Assembly (NCBI RefSeq): GCF_025506335.1
Contig: NZ_JANZYO010000006.1
Location: 164,349 to 228,348, forward strand
Direction: 5' to 3'
Length of the DNA stretch: 64,000 bases
Source of the DNA: Mumia quercus
Lineage (GTDB): Bacteria; Actinomycetota; Actinomycetes; Propionibacteriales; Nocardioidaceae
In this document: in pieces, positions 40,160 to 48,782 of the stretch
Layout of the letters: the number at the start of each line of letters is the position of its first letter
Numbering within the stretch: position 1 is the first letter of the stretch
The notes under the pieces: model-generated
Seen by the model: the letters and a program-made list of their open reading frames with translations, nothing else
Told to the model about the DNA's origin: nothing
The model's database searches: none
Position numbers and translations under genes: made by a program

Positions 40160-41305
40160 TCAGGGACGGGGGAGGCTGGACCATTCGGGGAGGACTGCTC
40201 GGAGCGCGAGGATGAGCTCGAGTCGGGACGACGGATCGTCAAGGTCGTCGCCGAAGATCTTGCGAAGTGCTTGCGCGCGGCTGTGCGCGGTCTGGGGTGC
40301 GAGCCCCAGCGCGCGGGCGACGGCGGCGACGGGTTGCCCGGTCTCGAGCCAGACCAGCAGCATCTCGCCCAGGTGCACACGGCGCTCCGGTCCGAGCGCG
40401 CTCAGGCTGCCGAGATGCTTCGTGACCAGGAGCTCGGCCAGGTAGCGGTTGCCGCCGAGGAGGAGAGGGCCGAGCAGGTCCGTGCACGGGACGATCGTGC
40501 GGTCGTCGTGCGCCGTCGACTCCCGCAGCAGCAGAGCCGCCCGGCGAGTGAGCTCGAGCGACTCCGCGATCCGTTGCAGGCCCGCTGGAGGGCCGACGAC
40601 GACCTGGCGGGTCACGTGCTCCCGGAGGTGGGCGGACCACCCAGCGGCAGCGGGGACGAGTGCTTCGCGGAGGTCGTTGCCGGCGAGGACGTCGGGGTCG
40701 TGCCGGATCCGAGGGGGTAGCGGATCGCGTACCGACACGAGCGCTGTGAATTCGTCCGTCGGGTCGAGACCGGACAGCTCGAGCGCGTGGTCGAGGCGCG
40801 AACCGCCGCGAAAGATCGTCGCGTGAAGGTGCTTCAGCTGTTCTGCCCGGAGTGCCCCCGCCCGCTGGCGCTCGGTCCAGCCGTGGTTCAAGTGGACCTG
40901 CAGCTGGGCCAGATACGCCGCGATGCCCTCGCGGAGCCGGAGGACCACGTGACCGGAGACTGAGCTGCCCAGGGTCATCTGGAGGCCACGCTGGACGGCA
41001 GCGTGGATGCTGTCGAACGCCTCGTTCACACGGTCGGGCGGAGTGTTCGCCTCGGCAAGGCGACCACCGAGGTCGCGCATGCTCGCCTCTACTCGTTGAG
41101 AGGCGAGAGCGCAGGACCCCTCGGCGTCGACGAACGCCATGATGGCCTCCGACACGAGGCCCGACAGTTCGGAGTCGTCGGGCAGACCTGGCATCACCGC
41201 CCGCACGATCTGTCGTGTGAGCATCGCGAGACGGTCGCGCGTGATATTACGGAGCGCGGGTTCCCGAGAGGGTCGTGTGCCGCGTCCAGGTGCGACGAGT
41301 GTCAT
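40160..41305 (-). CDS. PucR-like regulator upstream of the mce operon
   Basis: The 381-residue protein ends in a PucR-type helix-turn-helix (TGQPVAAVARALGLAPQTAH and SRAQALRKIFGDDL). A helical N-terminal region (LTRQIVRAVMPGLPDDSELS) resembles the RsbRD-like part of the other two regulators in the window, though overall similarity is low. The ATG at 41305 follows GGAGGGAGCTGGC. The gene is divergent from the mce operon, with 460 bases and two operator-like modules between them, so it is the obvious candidate to control mce expression. Known mycobacterial mce regulators are of GntR and TetR type, which makes a PucR-type regulator notable. Confidence 0.82.
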   Translation of the reverse strand: MTLVAPGRGTRPSREPALRNITRDRLAMLTRQIVRAVMPGLPDDSELSGLVSEAIMAFVDAEGSCALASQRVEASMRDLGGRLAEANTPPDRVNEAFDSIHAAVQRGLQMTLGSSVSGHVVLRLREGIAAYLAQLQVHLNHGWTERQRAGALRAEQLKHLHATIFRGGSRLDHALELSGLDPTDEFTALVSVRDPLPPRIRHDPDVLAGNDLREALVPAAAGWSAHLREHVTRQVVVGPPAGLQRIAESLELTRRAALLLRESTAHDDRTIVPCTDLLGPLLLGGNRYLAELLVTKHLGSLSALGPERRVHLGEMLLVWLETGQPVAAVARALGLAPQTAHSRAQALRKIFGDDLDDPSSRLELILALRAVLPEWSSLPRP

Positions 41306-41434
41306 GCCAGCTCCCTCCACCAGTCGATGTCCAGGGCGGTGCATCTGTCGGTAGGGGGCGACGAGCCGATCAAGCCACAGCGAGTGGCGCATCGGCAACC
41401 CGTTCGGAGATATTGGTCGGCAACGGGCCCGGTT

Positions 41435-41477
41435 CTTGTCATGCGCATGACAAGAGTTGGTAACGAGAAGGTAACGA
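41435..41477. promoter_or_regulatory. mce operator module 1
   Basis: A perfect 20-bp palindrome containing TTGTCA-N6-TGACAA (41435-41454) is followed five bases after TGACAA by two direct GGTAACGA units with an 11-bp period (41459-41466 and 41470-41477). The same combination recurs at 41583-41624. Confidence 0.75.
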
Positions 41478-41582
41478 CGCTCGGGGTCGTCCGCCCTGAT
41501 CAATCTGCACGCAATACCGGCCTACCCGGTGGGGGCGTACTCGTCGCGGAGCAGCGCTCGGCCGTGACGGGGTGCGCCTGGT

Positions 41583-41624
41583 TTGTCACCCACGTGACAA
41601 GTCATGGTCACGAAGAGGTCACGA
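41583..41624. promoter_or_regulatory. mce operator module 2
   Basis: TTGTCA-N6-TGACAA (41583-41600) is followed after five bases by two direct GGTCACGA units with an 11-bp period (41606-41613 and 41617-41624). Arrangement and spacing match module 1. The module lies 145 bases before the mce start codon. Confidence 0.75.
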
Positions 41625-41768
41625 ACCGTCGATCTTTGTCTGACCCTCTGCCGCGTGACGCGGAGCACACCTACGTTCGACGCCAGGCACCGAATCGGCT
41701 GAGGGGGCGATGCGGTGCCGCCTACATCACGGCGCGTCGCGGCGCGGTCGAATGCCGAGGGAGGACGA

Positions 41769-43565
41769 ATGGGCGGGACGGTCGAGGTCGAGGGCCTCAC
41801 GAAGAGCTTCGGGCGCCAGAACATCTGGCGTGACGTGACCTTGACGCTCCCGCCCGGGGAGATCACGGCGCTGCTCGGCCCGTCGGGCACCGGCAAGTCG
41901 GTGTTCCTCAAGTCGCTGATGGGCCTCATCCAGCCGGAGGCCGGCGTCGCCCACATCGACGGCGTCGACATGTGCCGCGCGAAGGAGTCCCAGCGCCTCG
42001 AGCTGCGCAAGAGCTTCGGCGTCCTCTTCCAGGACGGTGCGCTCTTCGGCTCGATGCCGGTCTACGACAACGTCGCTTTCCCGTTGCGCGCCCACACCCG
42101 CAAGACCGAGAAGGAGATCAAGCAGATCGTCTCCGAGAAGCTGGATCTGGTCGGGCTCCTCGGCCAGGAGCACAAGCTCCCCGGCGAGATGTCCGGAGGC
42201 ATGCGCAAGCGCGCCGGCCTCGCCCGCTCGCTGGTCACCGAGCCGTCGATCATCCTCTGCGACGAGCCCGACTCGGGTCTCGACCCGGTGCGTACGGCGA
42301 ACCTGGCGCAGCTCCTGCTGGACGTCAACGCACAGACCGACGCGACGATGCTCGTCGTCACCCACAACATCGAGCTCGCCCGCACGCTGCCGGACAACCT
42401 CGGGATGCTGTACCGCCGCGAGCTCGTGATGTTCGGGCCGCGCGAGGAGTTCCTGCTCACCGACCACCCCGTCGTCTCCCAGTTCATGAGCGGGGACCCC
42501 GACGGACCGATCGGCATGAGCGAGGAGGTCGACCACAGCACGACCCACGAGCCCGACGAGTCGACGTACGGGTACGGCGACGGCTACCCCGACGGGTATC
42601 CCGATGGCGGCGGCATGGCGACGATGGTCCGTTCCGGGGCCCGGGCCATCGAGGTGCTCCCGCGTCAGCTCGTCCCCACGTCGGGTGCCGTGCGCGCCGG
42701 CGCGGTCCGTCACGGCGCGCGGGTGTCGTCAGGCAAGGCGCCGCTCTACGTCGCCGACGACGAGGAGACCGACCCAGTCGCGCCACCTCGTACGCAGCCT
42801 GCCGTCGTCCGTGGTCTGGACGAGATCGGCAACCTTTTCGCCCTCGGCCTCGACACGATCCGCGCCACGTTCCGCCGGCCGTTCGCCGCGCGCGAGGCGC
42901 TCGAGCAGTTCTGGTTCGTGGTGTCGGTCTCGTGGGTCCCGGCGATGCTCGTCGCCATCCCGTTCGGCGCGGTCATCGCGCTGCAGCTCGGCACCCTGAC
43001 CGTCCAGGTCGGCGCCCAGTCCTACACCGGTGCGGCCAGCGTGCTCGCGGTCGTCCAGCAGGCAGCACCGATCGTGACGACGCTCGTCATCGCGGGGGCA
43101 GGAGGTGCGGCCATCTGTGCCGACCTCGGAGCACGGACCATCCGCGACGAGATCGACGCGATGAAGGTGACGGGTGTCTCGCCGATCCAACGGCTGGTCG
43201 TGCCGCGGGTGCTCGCGTGCATGGGCGCGGCCGTCCTGCTCAACGGGCTGGTCTCGGTCGTCGGCGTCCTCGGCGGCTACTTCTTCAACGTCGTCGTGCA
43301 GGGCGGCACCCCGGGTGCGTACCTCGCCAGCTTCACCGCGCTCGCGCAGATCTCCGACCTCTGGGTCGGTGAGCTGAAGGCCGTCATCTTCGGCTTCATC
43401 GCCGGCGTCGTCGCCGCGTACCGCGGGCTCAACACCCGTCCCGGCCCCAAGGGTGTCGGCGACTCGGTGAACCAGTCGGTCGTCATCACCTTCCTCCTGC
43501 TGTTCTTCGTCAACTTCGTCCTCACCACGCTGTACCTGCAGCTGGTGCCCGGCAAGGGAGCGTGA
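41769..43565 (+). CDS. Fused MceG-type ATPase and YrbE/MlaE permease
   Basis: The 598-residue protein joins an ABC ATPase of the MceG/MlaF type to a YrbE permease. The ATPase has Walker A (GPSGTGKS), signature MSGGMRKRAG and Walker B ILCDEPDSGLDP (residues 1-250). A linker of about 100 residues rich in Gly, Tyr and Asp follows. The permease (about residues 360-598) has VSWVPAMLVAIPFGAVIA, RTIRDEIDAMKVTGVSP and a final hydrophobic segment. Mce systems import lipids or sterols. The ATPase is usually a separate gene, in mycobacteria unlinked from the mce operons, so this fusion is unusual. The ATG at 41769 follows GAGGGAGGACGA. No stop or frameshift separates the two parts. Confidence 0.9.
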   Translation: MGGTVEVEGLTKSFGRQNIWRDVTLTLPPGEITALLGPSGTGKSVFLKSLMGLIQPEAGVAHIDGVDMCRAKESQRLELRKSFGVLFQDGALFGSMPVYDNVAFPLRAHTRKTEKEIKQIVSEKLDLVGLLGQEHKLPGEMSGGMRKRAGLARSLVTEPSIILCDEPDSGLDPVRTANLAQLLLDVNAQTDATMLVVTHNIELARTLPDNLGMLYRRELVMFGPREEFLLTDHPVVSQFMSGDPDGPIGMSEEVDHSTTHEPDESTYGYGDGYPDGYPDGGGMATMVRSGARAIEVLPRQLVPTSGAVRAGAVRHGARVSSGKAPLYVADDEETDPVAPPRTQPAVVRGLDEIGNLFALGLDTIRATFRRPFAAREALEQFWFVVSVSWVPAMLVAIPFGAVIALQLGTLTVQVGAQSYTGAASVLAVVQQAAPIVTTLVIAGAGGAAICADLGARTIRDEIDAMKVTGVSPIQRLVVPRVLACMGAAVLLNGLVSVVGVLGGYFFNVVVQGGTPGAYLASFTALAQISDLWVGELKAVIFGFIAGVVAAYRGLNTRPGPKGVGDSVNQSVVITFLLLFFVNFVLTTLYLQLVPGKGA

Positions 43566-43572
43566 CCCGCTC

Positions 43573-44427
43573 ATGACCCCCACCCCCGACACGGCACCCG
43601 TCGTCCGCCGACGGCGGCCGTGGGACAAGCCGCTGAACGGGCTGTCCAACATCGGCGCGGACATCCGGTTCCACGGCCAGGTCATCGCCGCGATCCCGAC
43701 GGCGATCCGCCGCTATCCCAAGGAGATCCTCAAGCTGCTCTCCGAGGTCAGCTTCGGGTCGGGCGCGCTCGCCGTCATCGGCGGCACGGTCGGCGTGATG
43801 GTCGGGATGAGCCTGTTCGTCGGCACGGTGGTCGGCATGCAGGGCTACGCCGCGCTCGACCAGATCGGCACCTCGACCCTCAACGGGTTCATCTCGGCGT
43901 ACTTCAACACTCGCGAGATCGCCCCGCTGGTCGCGGCGCTCGCCCTGTCCGCGACCGTCGGCGCCGGGTTCACGGCGCAGCTGGGCGCGATGCGGATCAG
44001 CGAGGAGATCGACGCCCTGCAGGTGATGGGGGTGGGCGCGGTCCCGTTCCTCGTCAGCACGCGCGTCGTCGCCGGATTCATCGCGATCATCCCGCTGTAC
44101 GTGATCGGCCTGCTCACGTCGTACGCGGGGTCGCGCATCGTCACGGTGTTCTTCCGAGGGCAGTCGGCGGGCACGTACGACCACTACTTCAACCTGTTCC
44201 TGCCGCCGATCGACATCCTGCTGTCGTTCGCGAAGGTCCTGGTGTTCGCGGTGCTGATCATCCTGATCCACTGCCGCCTGGGCTACAAGGCGAGCGGCGG
44301 GCCGGCAGGCGTGGGCACGGCGGTCGGGCACTCCGTGCGTCGCAGCATCGTCACCGTCGCCGTCCTCGACCTCATCCTCTCCATGGCGATGTGGGGCACG
44401 ACCACGACGGTGAGGATCGCCGGATGA
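43573..44427 (+). CDS. yrbEB: YrbE-type Mce permease B
   Basis: The 284-residue integral membrane protein belongs to the MlaE/YrbE family, with LAVIGGTVGVMVGMSLFVG, the conserved cytosolic loop RISEEIDALQVMGVGAVPF, and several membrane segments up to the C-terminus. It should pair with the permease half of the upstream fusion to form the transmembrane channel under the Mce ring. It begins seven bases after the fusion gene and overlaps mceA by ATGA. Confidence 0.92.
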   Translation: MTPTPDTAPVVRRRRPWDKPLNGLSNIGADIRFHGQVIAAIPTAIRRYPKEILKLLSEVSFGSGALAVIGGTVGVMVGMSLFVGTVVGMQGYAALDQIGTSTLNGFISAYFNTREIAPLVAALALSATVGAGFTAQLGAMRISEEIDALQVMGVGAVPFLVSTRVVAGFIAIIPLYVIGLLTSYAGSRIVTVFFRGQSAGTYDHYFNLFLPPIDILLSFAKVLVFAVLIILIHCRLGYKASGGPAGVGTAVGHSVRRSIVTVAVLDLILSMAMWGTTTTVRIAG

Positions 44428-45716
44428 GGTCGACGCGTGTCCTCGACTCCCTGCTCGGGGTCGGCTACTTCCTGCTCATCGCTGCGTTCGTGGCCGCCGC
44501 GCTGCTCGTCTACAACAAGGCGTTCGTTGCGAGCACCGACGTCCGCCTGACGACGGGCACGATCGGGAACGCCCTCCAGAAGGGCTCGGACGTGAAGCTC
44601 AACGGCGTGCCGGTCGGCACCGTGACCGCGATCGAGGCCGCACCCGAGGGCGCGACGCTCACGCTCGCCCTCCAGCCGGAGGTGGCCGAGACGCTGCCGA
44701 AGGACACGACCGCACGCCTGCTCCCCAAGACGCTGTTCGGTGAGCGCTACGTCGCACTGCAGGCACCCGAGGGCTCGCTCGGCGGGGCGCTCGCGTCGGG
44801 CGACACGATCCGCCAGGACACGTCGGACGAGGCGGTGGAGCTCGAGGAGGTCTTCGACGAGCTCCTCCCCGTCCTCCAGTCGATCCAGCCGGAGAAGCTG
44901 TCGGCCACGCTCGGCGAGCTGGCGGCGTTCCTGCGCGGCCGGGGCACCGAGATCGGTGACTCGATGGCGAGCTGGGCCGACTACATGGACAAGCTCAACC
45001 CGCTCGTCCCGCAGATGGCCGAGGACCTGGGCAAGCTCGGCGCGCTGGCCACCGAGTACGAGGAGGCACTGCCCGACCTGATCAGCGCGCTCGACACGAT
45101 GACGACGACGGCGAAGACCCTGACCGAGCAGCGCACGGAGCTCGGCGAGGTGTACGCCAACGTCATCGCCGCAGGCGACGAGACGACCGGCTGGGTCCAG
45201 GACAACAAGAAGACGATCGTCGTCCTGTCGAAGGAGAGCCGCGCCGCGCTGGCGGCGACAGCCCCGTACGCCTCGCAGTTCCCGTGCCTGCTCCGAGCGA
45301 CGAGCGCGTTCGTGCCGGAGATGGACGACGTGCTCGGCGCAGGCACGGACGAGCCGGGCATGCACGTCGTGCTCAACGTCGTGGAGGCCCGTGGGAAGTA
45401 CCTTCCCGGCAAGGACCGCCCGCGCTACCGCAGCAACGGCAAGCCGCGCTGCCCGTACATGAACGGGCAGACCGGGACGGCTCCCGTACGCCGGGCTGCC
45501 GGAGACCCGCCGGCGATCCCCGCGCCGCCCTCGAGCCGCCTCGAGCGTCAGTTCGCCGCCGGTGGCGGTCTCGGGGACGCCAACTCGCCGAGCGAGAACC
45601 AGCTCATCGCCGAGCTCGTCGCGCCGACCCAGGGCCTGGCTCCCGCCGAGTACCCGTCTTGGGCGAGCCTCCTGGTGGGCCCCACCCTCCGCAGCACGAA
45701 GGTGACGCTCCGATGA
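44424..45716 (+). CDS. mceA: Mce-family substrate-binding protein A
   Basis: The 430-residue protein has one N-terminal membrane segment (LLGVGYFLLIAAFVAAALLV) and an MCE/MlaD domain (VRLTTGTIGNALQKGSDVKL and NGVPVGTVTAI, about residues 40-120). A long helical region follows, and then a C-terminal tail with two cysteines in the PCLLRAT...RCPYMN section. Six such proteins form the hexameric needle that carries lipids across the envelope. It is coupled by ATGA to genes on both sides. Confidence 0.92.
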   Translation: MRSTRVLDSLLGVGYFLLIAAFVAAALLVYNKAFVASTDVRLTTGTIGNALQKGSDVKLNGVPVGTVTAIEAAPEGATLTLALQPEVAETLPKDTTARLLPKTLFGERYVALQAPEGSLGGALASGDTIRQDTSDEAVELEEVFDELLPVLQSIQPEKLSATLGELAAFLRGRGTEIGDSMASWADYMDKLNPLVPQMAEDLGKLGALATEYEEALPDLISALDTMTTTAKTLTEQRTELGEVYANVIAAGDETTGWVQDNKKTIVVLSKESRAALAATAPYASQFPCLLRATSAFVPEMDDVLGAGTDEPGMHVVLNVVEARGKYLPGKDRPRYRSNGKPRCPYMNGQTGTAPVRRAAGDPPAIPAPPSSRLERQFAAGGGLGDANSPSENQLIAELVAPTQGLAPAEYPSWASLLVGPTLRSTKVTLR

Positions 45717-46720
45717 CCGCGACCCTGATCAAGAGCATCGTGTTCACGGTGGTGACCGTGCTCGCGACCGTCGCCCTCGCCGGGACGATTCGCAACAGCA
45801 CGAGCGGTGACGCGATGGCCTACACCGCGCTCTTCTCCGACGCGACGAGCCTCAACCGCGGAGACGACGTCCGGATGGCCGGCGTGAAGGTCGGCACCGT
45901 CGAGAGCATCGAGGTCTCCGACGAGAACGTGGCCAAGGTGTCGTTCACGATCACCGACACGGTGAGGCTCACGACCGGAGCGACCGCTCAGCTGCGGTTC
46001 CGCAACCTCGTCGGCCAGCGCTACATCTCGCTGGTGCCGGCCAAGACCGACGGGGCGCCATTGCCCGCCGGTCACACGTTCACGGTCGACGAGACGAGGC
46101 CTGCGCTCGACCTCACGATGCTGTTCAACGGGTTCCAGCCGTTGTTCAAGATGCTCGACCCGGACGACGTCAACAAGCTCAGCGCCCAGATCATCGCCGT
46201 CTTCCAAGGGGAGGGCGCAACCGTCGAGGGCCTGCTGTCGAGCACCGCCAGCCTCACGTCGACGCTCGCGGAGCGCGACGAGGTCATCGGCCAGCTCGTG
46301 ACGAACCTCAACGAGGTGCTGGCCGTCGTCAACGAACGCACGGACCAGCTCGACACGACGCTCGTGACTCTCCAGAAGCTGGTCAGCGGGTTGGCTGCGG
46401 ACCGCGCGGCGATCGGCGCGTCCATCGAGGGCATCGACGCGCTCGCGACGAGCGTCAGCGGGTTGCTCGAGCAGTCGCGGCCGCCGCTCAAGGGCTCGAT
46501 CAGCGCCCTGGAGGACTTGTCGACCGTGCTGGCCGACAACGAAGACCTGGTCGGCACTTTCCTCGAGCGGCTGCCCACCAAGCTCGACAGGATCGGCCGT
46601 CTCGCCAGCTACGGTTCGTGGCTCAACTTCTACGTGTGCTCGATCGAGGGCCGCATCCCGAGACCGGAGGGCTACATGGGTGACCTCGGCGTCAAGCCGG
46701 TCGCGGGGAGGTGCCGCTGA
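45713..46720 (+). CDS. mceB: Mce-family protein B
   Basis: The 335-residue protein has an N-terminal membrane anchor (SIVFTVVTVLATVALAGTI), an MCE domain (YTALFSDATSLNRGDDVRMA and GVKVGTVESIEV), a helical stretch, and a short C-terminal end after the cysteine pair region (FYVCSIEGR). It is the second subunit of the needle. Its ATG overlaps the mceA stop and its stop shares a base with the mceC start. Confidence 0.92.
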   Translation: MTATLIKSIVFTVVTVLATVALAGTIRNSTSGDAMAYTALFSDATSLNRGDDVRMAGVKVGTVESIEVSDENVAKVSFTITDTVRLTTGATAQLRFRNLVGQRYISLVPAKTDGAPLPAGHTFTVDETRPALDLTMLFNGFQPLFKMLDPDDVNKLSAQIIAVFQGEGATVEGLLSSTASLTSTLAERDEVIGQLVTNLNEVLAVVNERTDQLDTTLVTLQKLVSGLAADRAAIGASIEGIDALATSVSGLLEQSRPPLKGSISALEDLSTVLADNEDLVGTFLERLPTKLDRIGRLASYGSWLNFYVCSIEGRIPRPEGYMGDLGVKPVAGRCR

Positions 46721-47751
46721 TGAGCCGGGTCAGGCGCAGGTATCCGACGTCGTTCGCCGAGCGCAACAAGGTCGTCCTCGCGATCGTCGGCATGGTCTCG
46801 ATGGCGCTGGTCTTCCTGGTGACCTTCAACGCCGAGGCGATGCCGGTGATCGGCGGCGGTGACATCCGTGAGGCGCGCTTCGCCGAGTCCGGAGGGCTGA
46901 AGGAGGGCAACGAGGTCCGCGTCGCCGGCGTCAAGGTCGGCAAGGTCACCGAGATCTCCCTCGACGGCGCACAGGTGGTCGTGAAGTTCCGGGTCAAGGA
47001 CGTCGAGCTGGGCAGCGAGACGCGGGCTGCGGTCAAGGTGAAGACGATGCTGGGCCAGAAGTACCTCGCCCTGGAGCCCCGCGGGACCGAGCCGCTCGAG
47101 AGTGCGATCCCGGTCGAGCACACGATGACGCCGTATGACGTCAACGCCGCGTTGTCGGACCTCTCGACGACCATCGACGAGATCGACACCGCGCAGATGG
47201 AGGAGAGCTTCCGGGCCCTTGCGGGCGCATTCCGTGACACCCCGGAATCCGTCCGTACGATGGTCGCCGGTCTCACCGACCTCTCCCGGACGATCTCCAG
47301 CCGTGACGATGAGCTCGCCGAGCTGTTCGCCTCGACCACGCAGGTCACGAGCACACTGCGCAACCGCAACGAGGAGGTCGAGAAGATCATCACCGACGGC
47401 AGCGACCTCCTCGACGAGCTCCAGGCGCGCCGCGACGCCGTCAAGGCGATGTGGGAGGGGACGGCGTCGCTGAGCCGGGAGATGAAGGGGCTCGTTGCCG
47501 ACAACGAGAAGCAGCTGCGCCCCGCCCTCGCCAAGCTCGACGAGGTCACCGAGATCCTGCAGCGCAACCAGGACAACCTCAACGCCGCGCTCAGCAAGCT
47601 CGGCCCCTACTACCGGATGCTGGCGTCCTCGATGGGCAACGGCCGGTGGGTCGACTCCTACATCTGTGGTCTCTTCGACGCGAACGGTCACCCGGTGCTC
47701 GACAACGACGTCCTCCGCAACTGCTCGCCCAAGTCGGGAGGTGCGCGATGA
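46720..47751 (+). CDS. mceC: Mce-family protein C
   Basis: The 343-residue protein has a basic N-terminus, a membrane anchor (VVLAIVGMVSMALVFLVTF), an MCE domain (EARFAESGGLKEGNEVRVAG and VKVGKVTEI), and a long helical region with heptad-like spacing (LFASTTQVTSTLRNRNEEVE). It ends in a short tail containing CGLFDANGHP. The start ATG shares one base with the mceB stop (TGATG). Confidence 0.92.
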   Translation: MSRVRRRYPTSFAERNKVVLAIVGMVSMALVFLVTFNAEAMPVIGGGDIREARFAESGGLKEGNEVRVAGVKVGKVTEISLDGAQVVVKFRVKDVELGSETRAAVKVKTMLGQKYLALEPRGTEPLESAIPVEHTMTPYDVNAALSDLSTTIDEIDTAQMEESFRALAGAFRDTPESVRTMVAGLTDLSRTISSRDDELAELFASTTQVTSTLRNRNEEVEKIITDGSDLLDELQARRDAVKAMWEGTASLSREMKGLVADNEKQLRPALAKLDEVTEILQRNQDNLNAALSKLGPYYRMLASSMGNGRWVDSYICGLFDANGHPVLDNDVLRNCSPKSGGAR

Positions 47752-48782
47752 GGATCAACGTCAAGCAGTGGACGATCGGCGCCCTCGTGCTCGCGGTACT
47801 GGGCCTGTCGGGTTTCGCCTCCGATCGGGTGATCGCAGCCGGTGGTACGGAGGTGTCCGCGCTGTTCGAGGCAACGGTCGGTCTCTATCCCGGCTCGGAG
47901 GTGCAGGTGCTCGGTGTCCCGGTCGGCACCGTGACCGCCGTTGAACCCAAGGGCGACAAGGTGCGCGTGTCGATGAAGCTCGACCGTGGCCAGGCGGTCG
48001 CCGCCGACACCGGAGCCGTACTCGTCGCCCCGACGCTGGTGAGCGACCGGTTCGTCCAGCTCACCGAGCCGTACGTCGGCGGTGCCAGGCTCGAGTCCGG
48101 CGACGTGATCACCAAGACGGCGGTCCCGGTCGAGATCGACGAGCTCTACGCGAGCCTCAACGACGTCGGCCACAAGCTCGGCCCCGAGGGCGCCAACCGC
48201 AACGGTGCACTCTCGGAGCTGCTGACGGTCGCCGCCGAGAACCTCAAGGGGCAGGGCGCCGATATCAACAAGATGTTCGGCGAGTTCAGCAAGGCCACCA
48301 GCACGCTGTCGAGCTCCGACGACGACCTGTTCGCAACCATCGCGAACCTCAAGGAGTTCAACGACATGCTCGTCGAGAACGACACCTCGGTGGCCGAGGT
48401 GAACCGACAGTTCGAAGAGGTGGCCGACTACCTCGCGGAGGACCGCGAGAGCATGGCCGGTGCGATCGCGAGCCTCGGTGACTCGCTCGCCGTCCTCGAC
48501 GACTTCATCCGCGACAACCGCGGCAATCTCAAGACCAGCGTCGACAAGCTGACCGGGCCGACGAGGGTCCTGGTGAACCAGCAGGAGTCGCTGGAGGAGG
48601 CCGTGCGCACCATCCCGCTGGCGCTTCAGAACTTCCTCAACGCGTACAACATCAAGACGAATACCGTCGACGGTCGCGGCAACCTCAACGAGCTGTCGCT
48701 CTGGACGACGAACGGTTTGGACGCCAAGACGTCGGAAGACGCGCCACCGGTGCTCCTGCCGGGGCTGGGGGAGGACCGATGA
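47748..48782 (+). CDS. mceD: Mce-family protein D
   Basis: The 344-residue protein has an N-terminal anchor (GALVLAVLGLSGFASDRVI), an MCE domain (VSALFEATVGLYPGSEVQVL and GVPVGTVTAVE), and a helical needle segment. The C-terminal tail is short and lacks the proline-rich extension of some mycobacterial MceD proteins. It overlaps its neighbours by ATGA on both sides. Confidence 0.92.
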   Translation: MRINVKQWTIGALVLAVLGLSGFASDRVIAAGGTEVSALFEATVGLYPGSEVQVLGVPVGTVTAVEPKGDKVRVSMKLDRGQAVAADTGAVLVAPTLVSDRFVQLTEPYVGGARLESGDVITKTAVPVEIDELYASLNDVGHKLGPEGANRNGALSELLTVAAENLKGQGADINKMFGEFSKATSTLSSSDDDLFATIANLKEFNDMLVENDTSVAEVNRQFEEVADYLAEDRESMAGAIASLGDSLAVLDDFIRDNRGNLKTSVDKLTGPTRVLVNQQESLEEAVRTIPLALQNFLNAYNIKTNTVDGRGNLNELSLWTTNGLDAKTSEDAPPVLLPGLGEDR

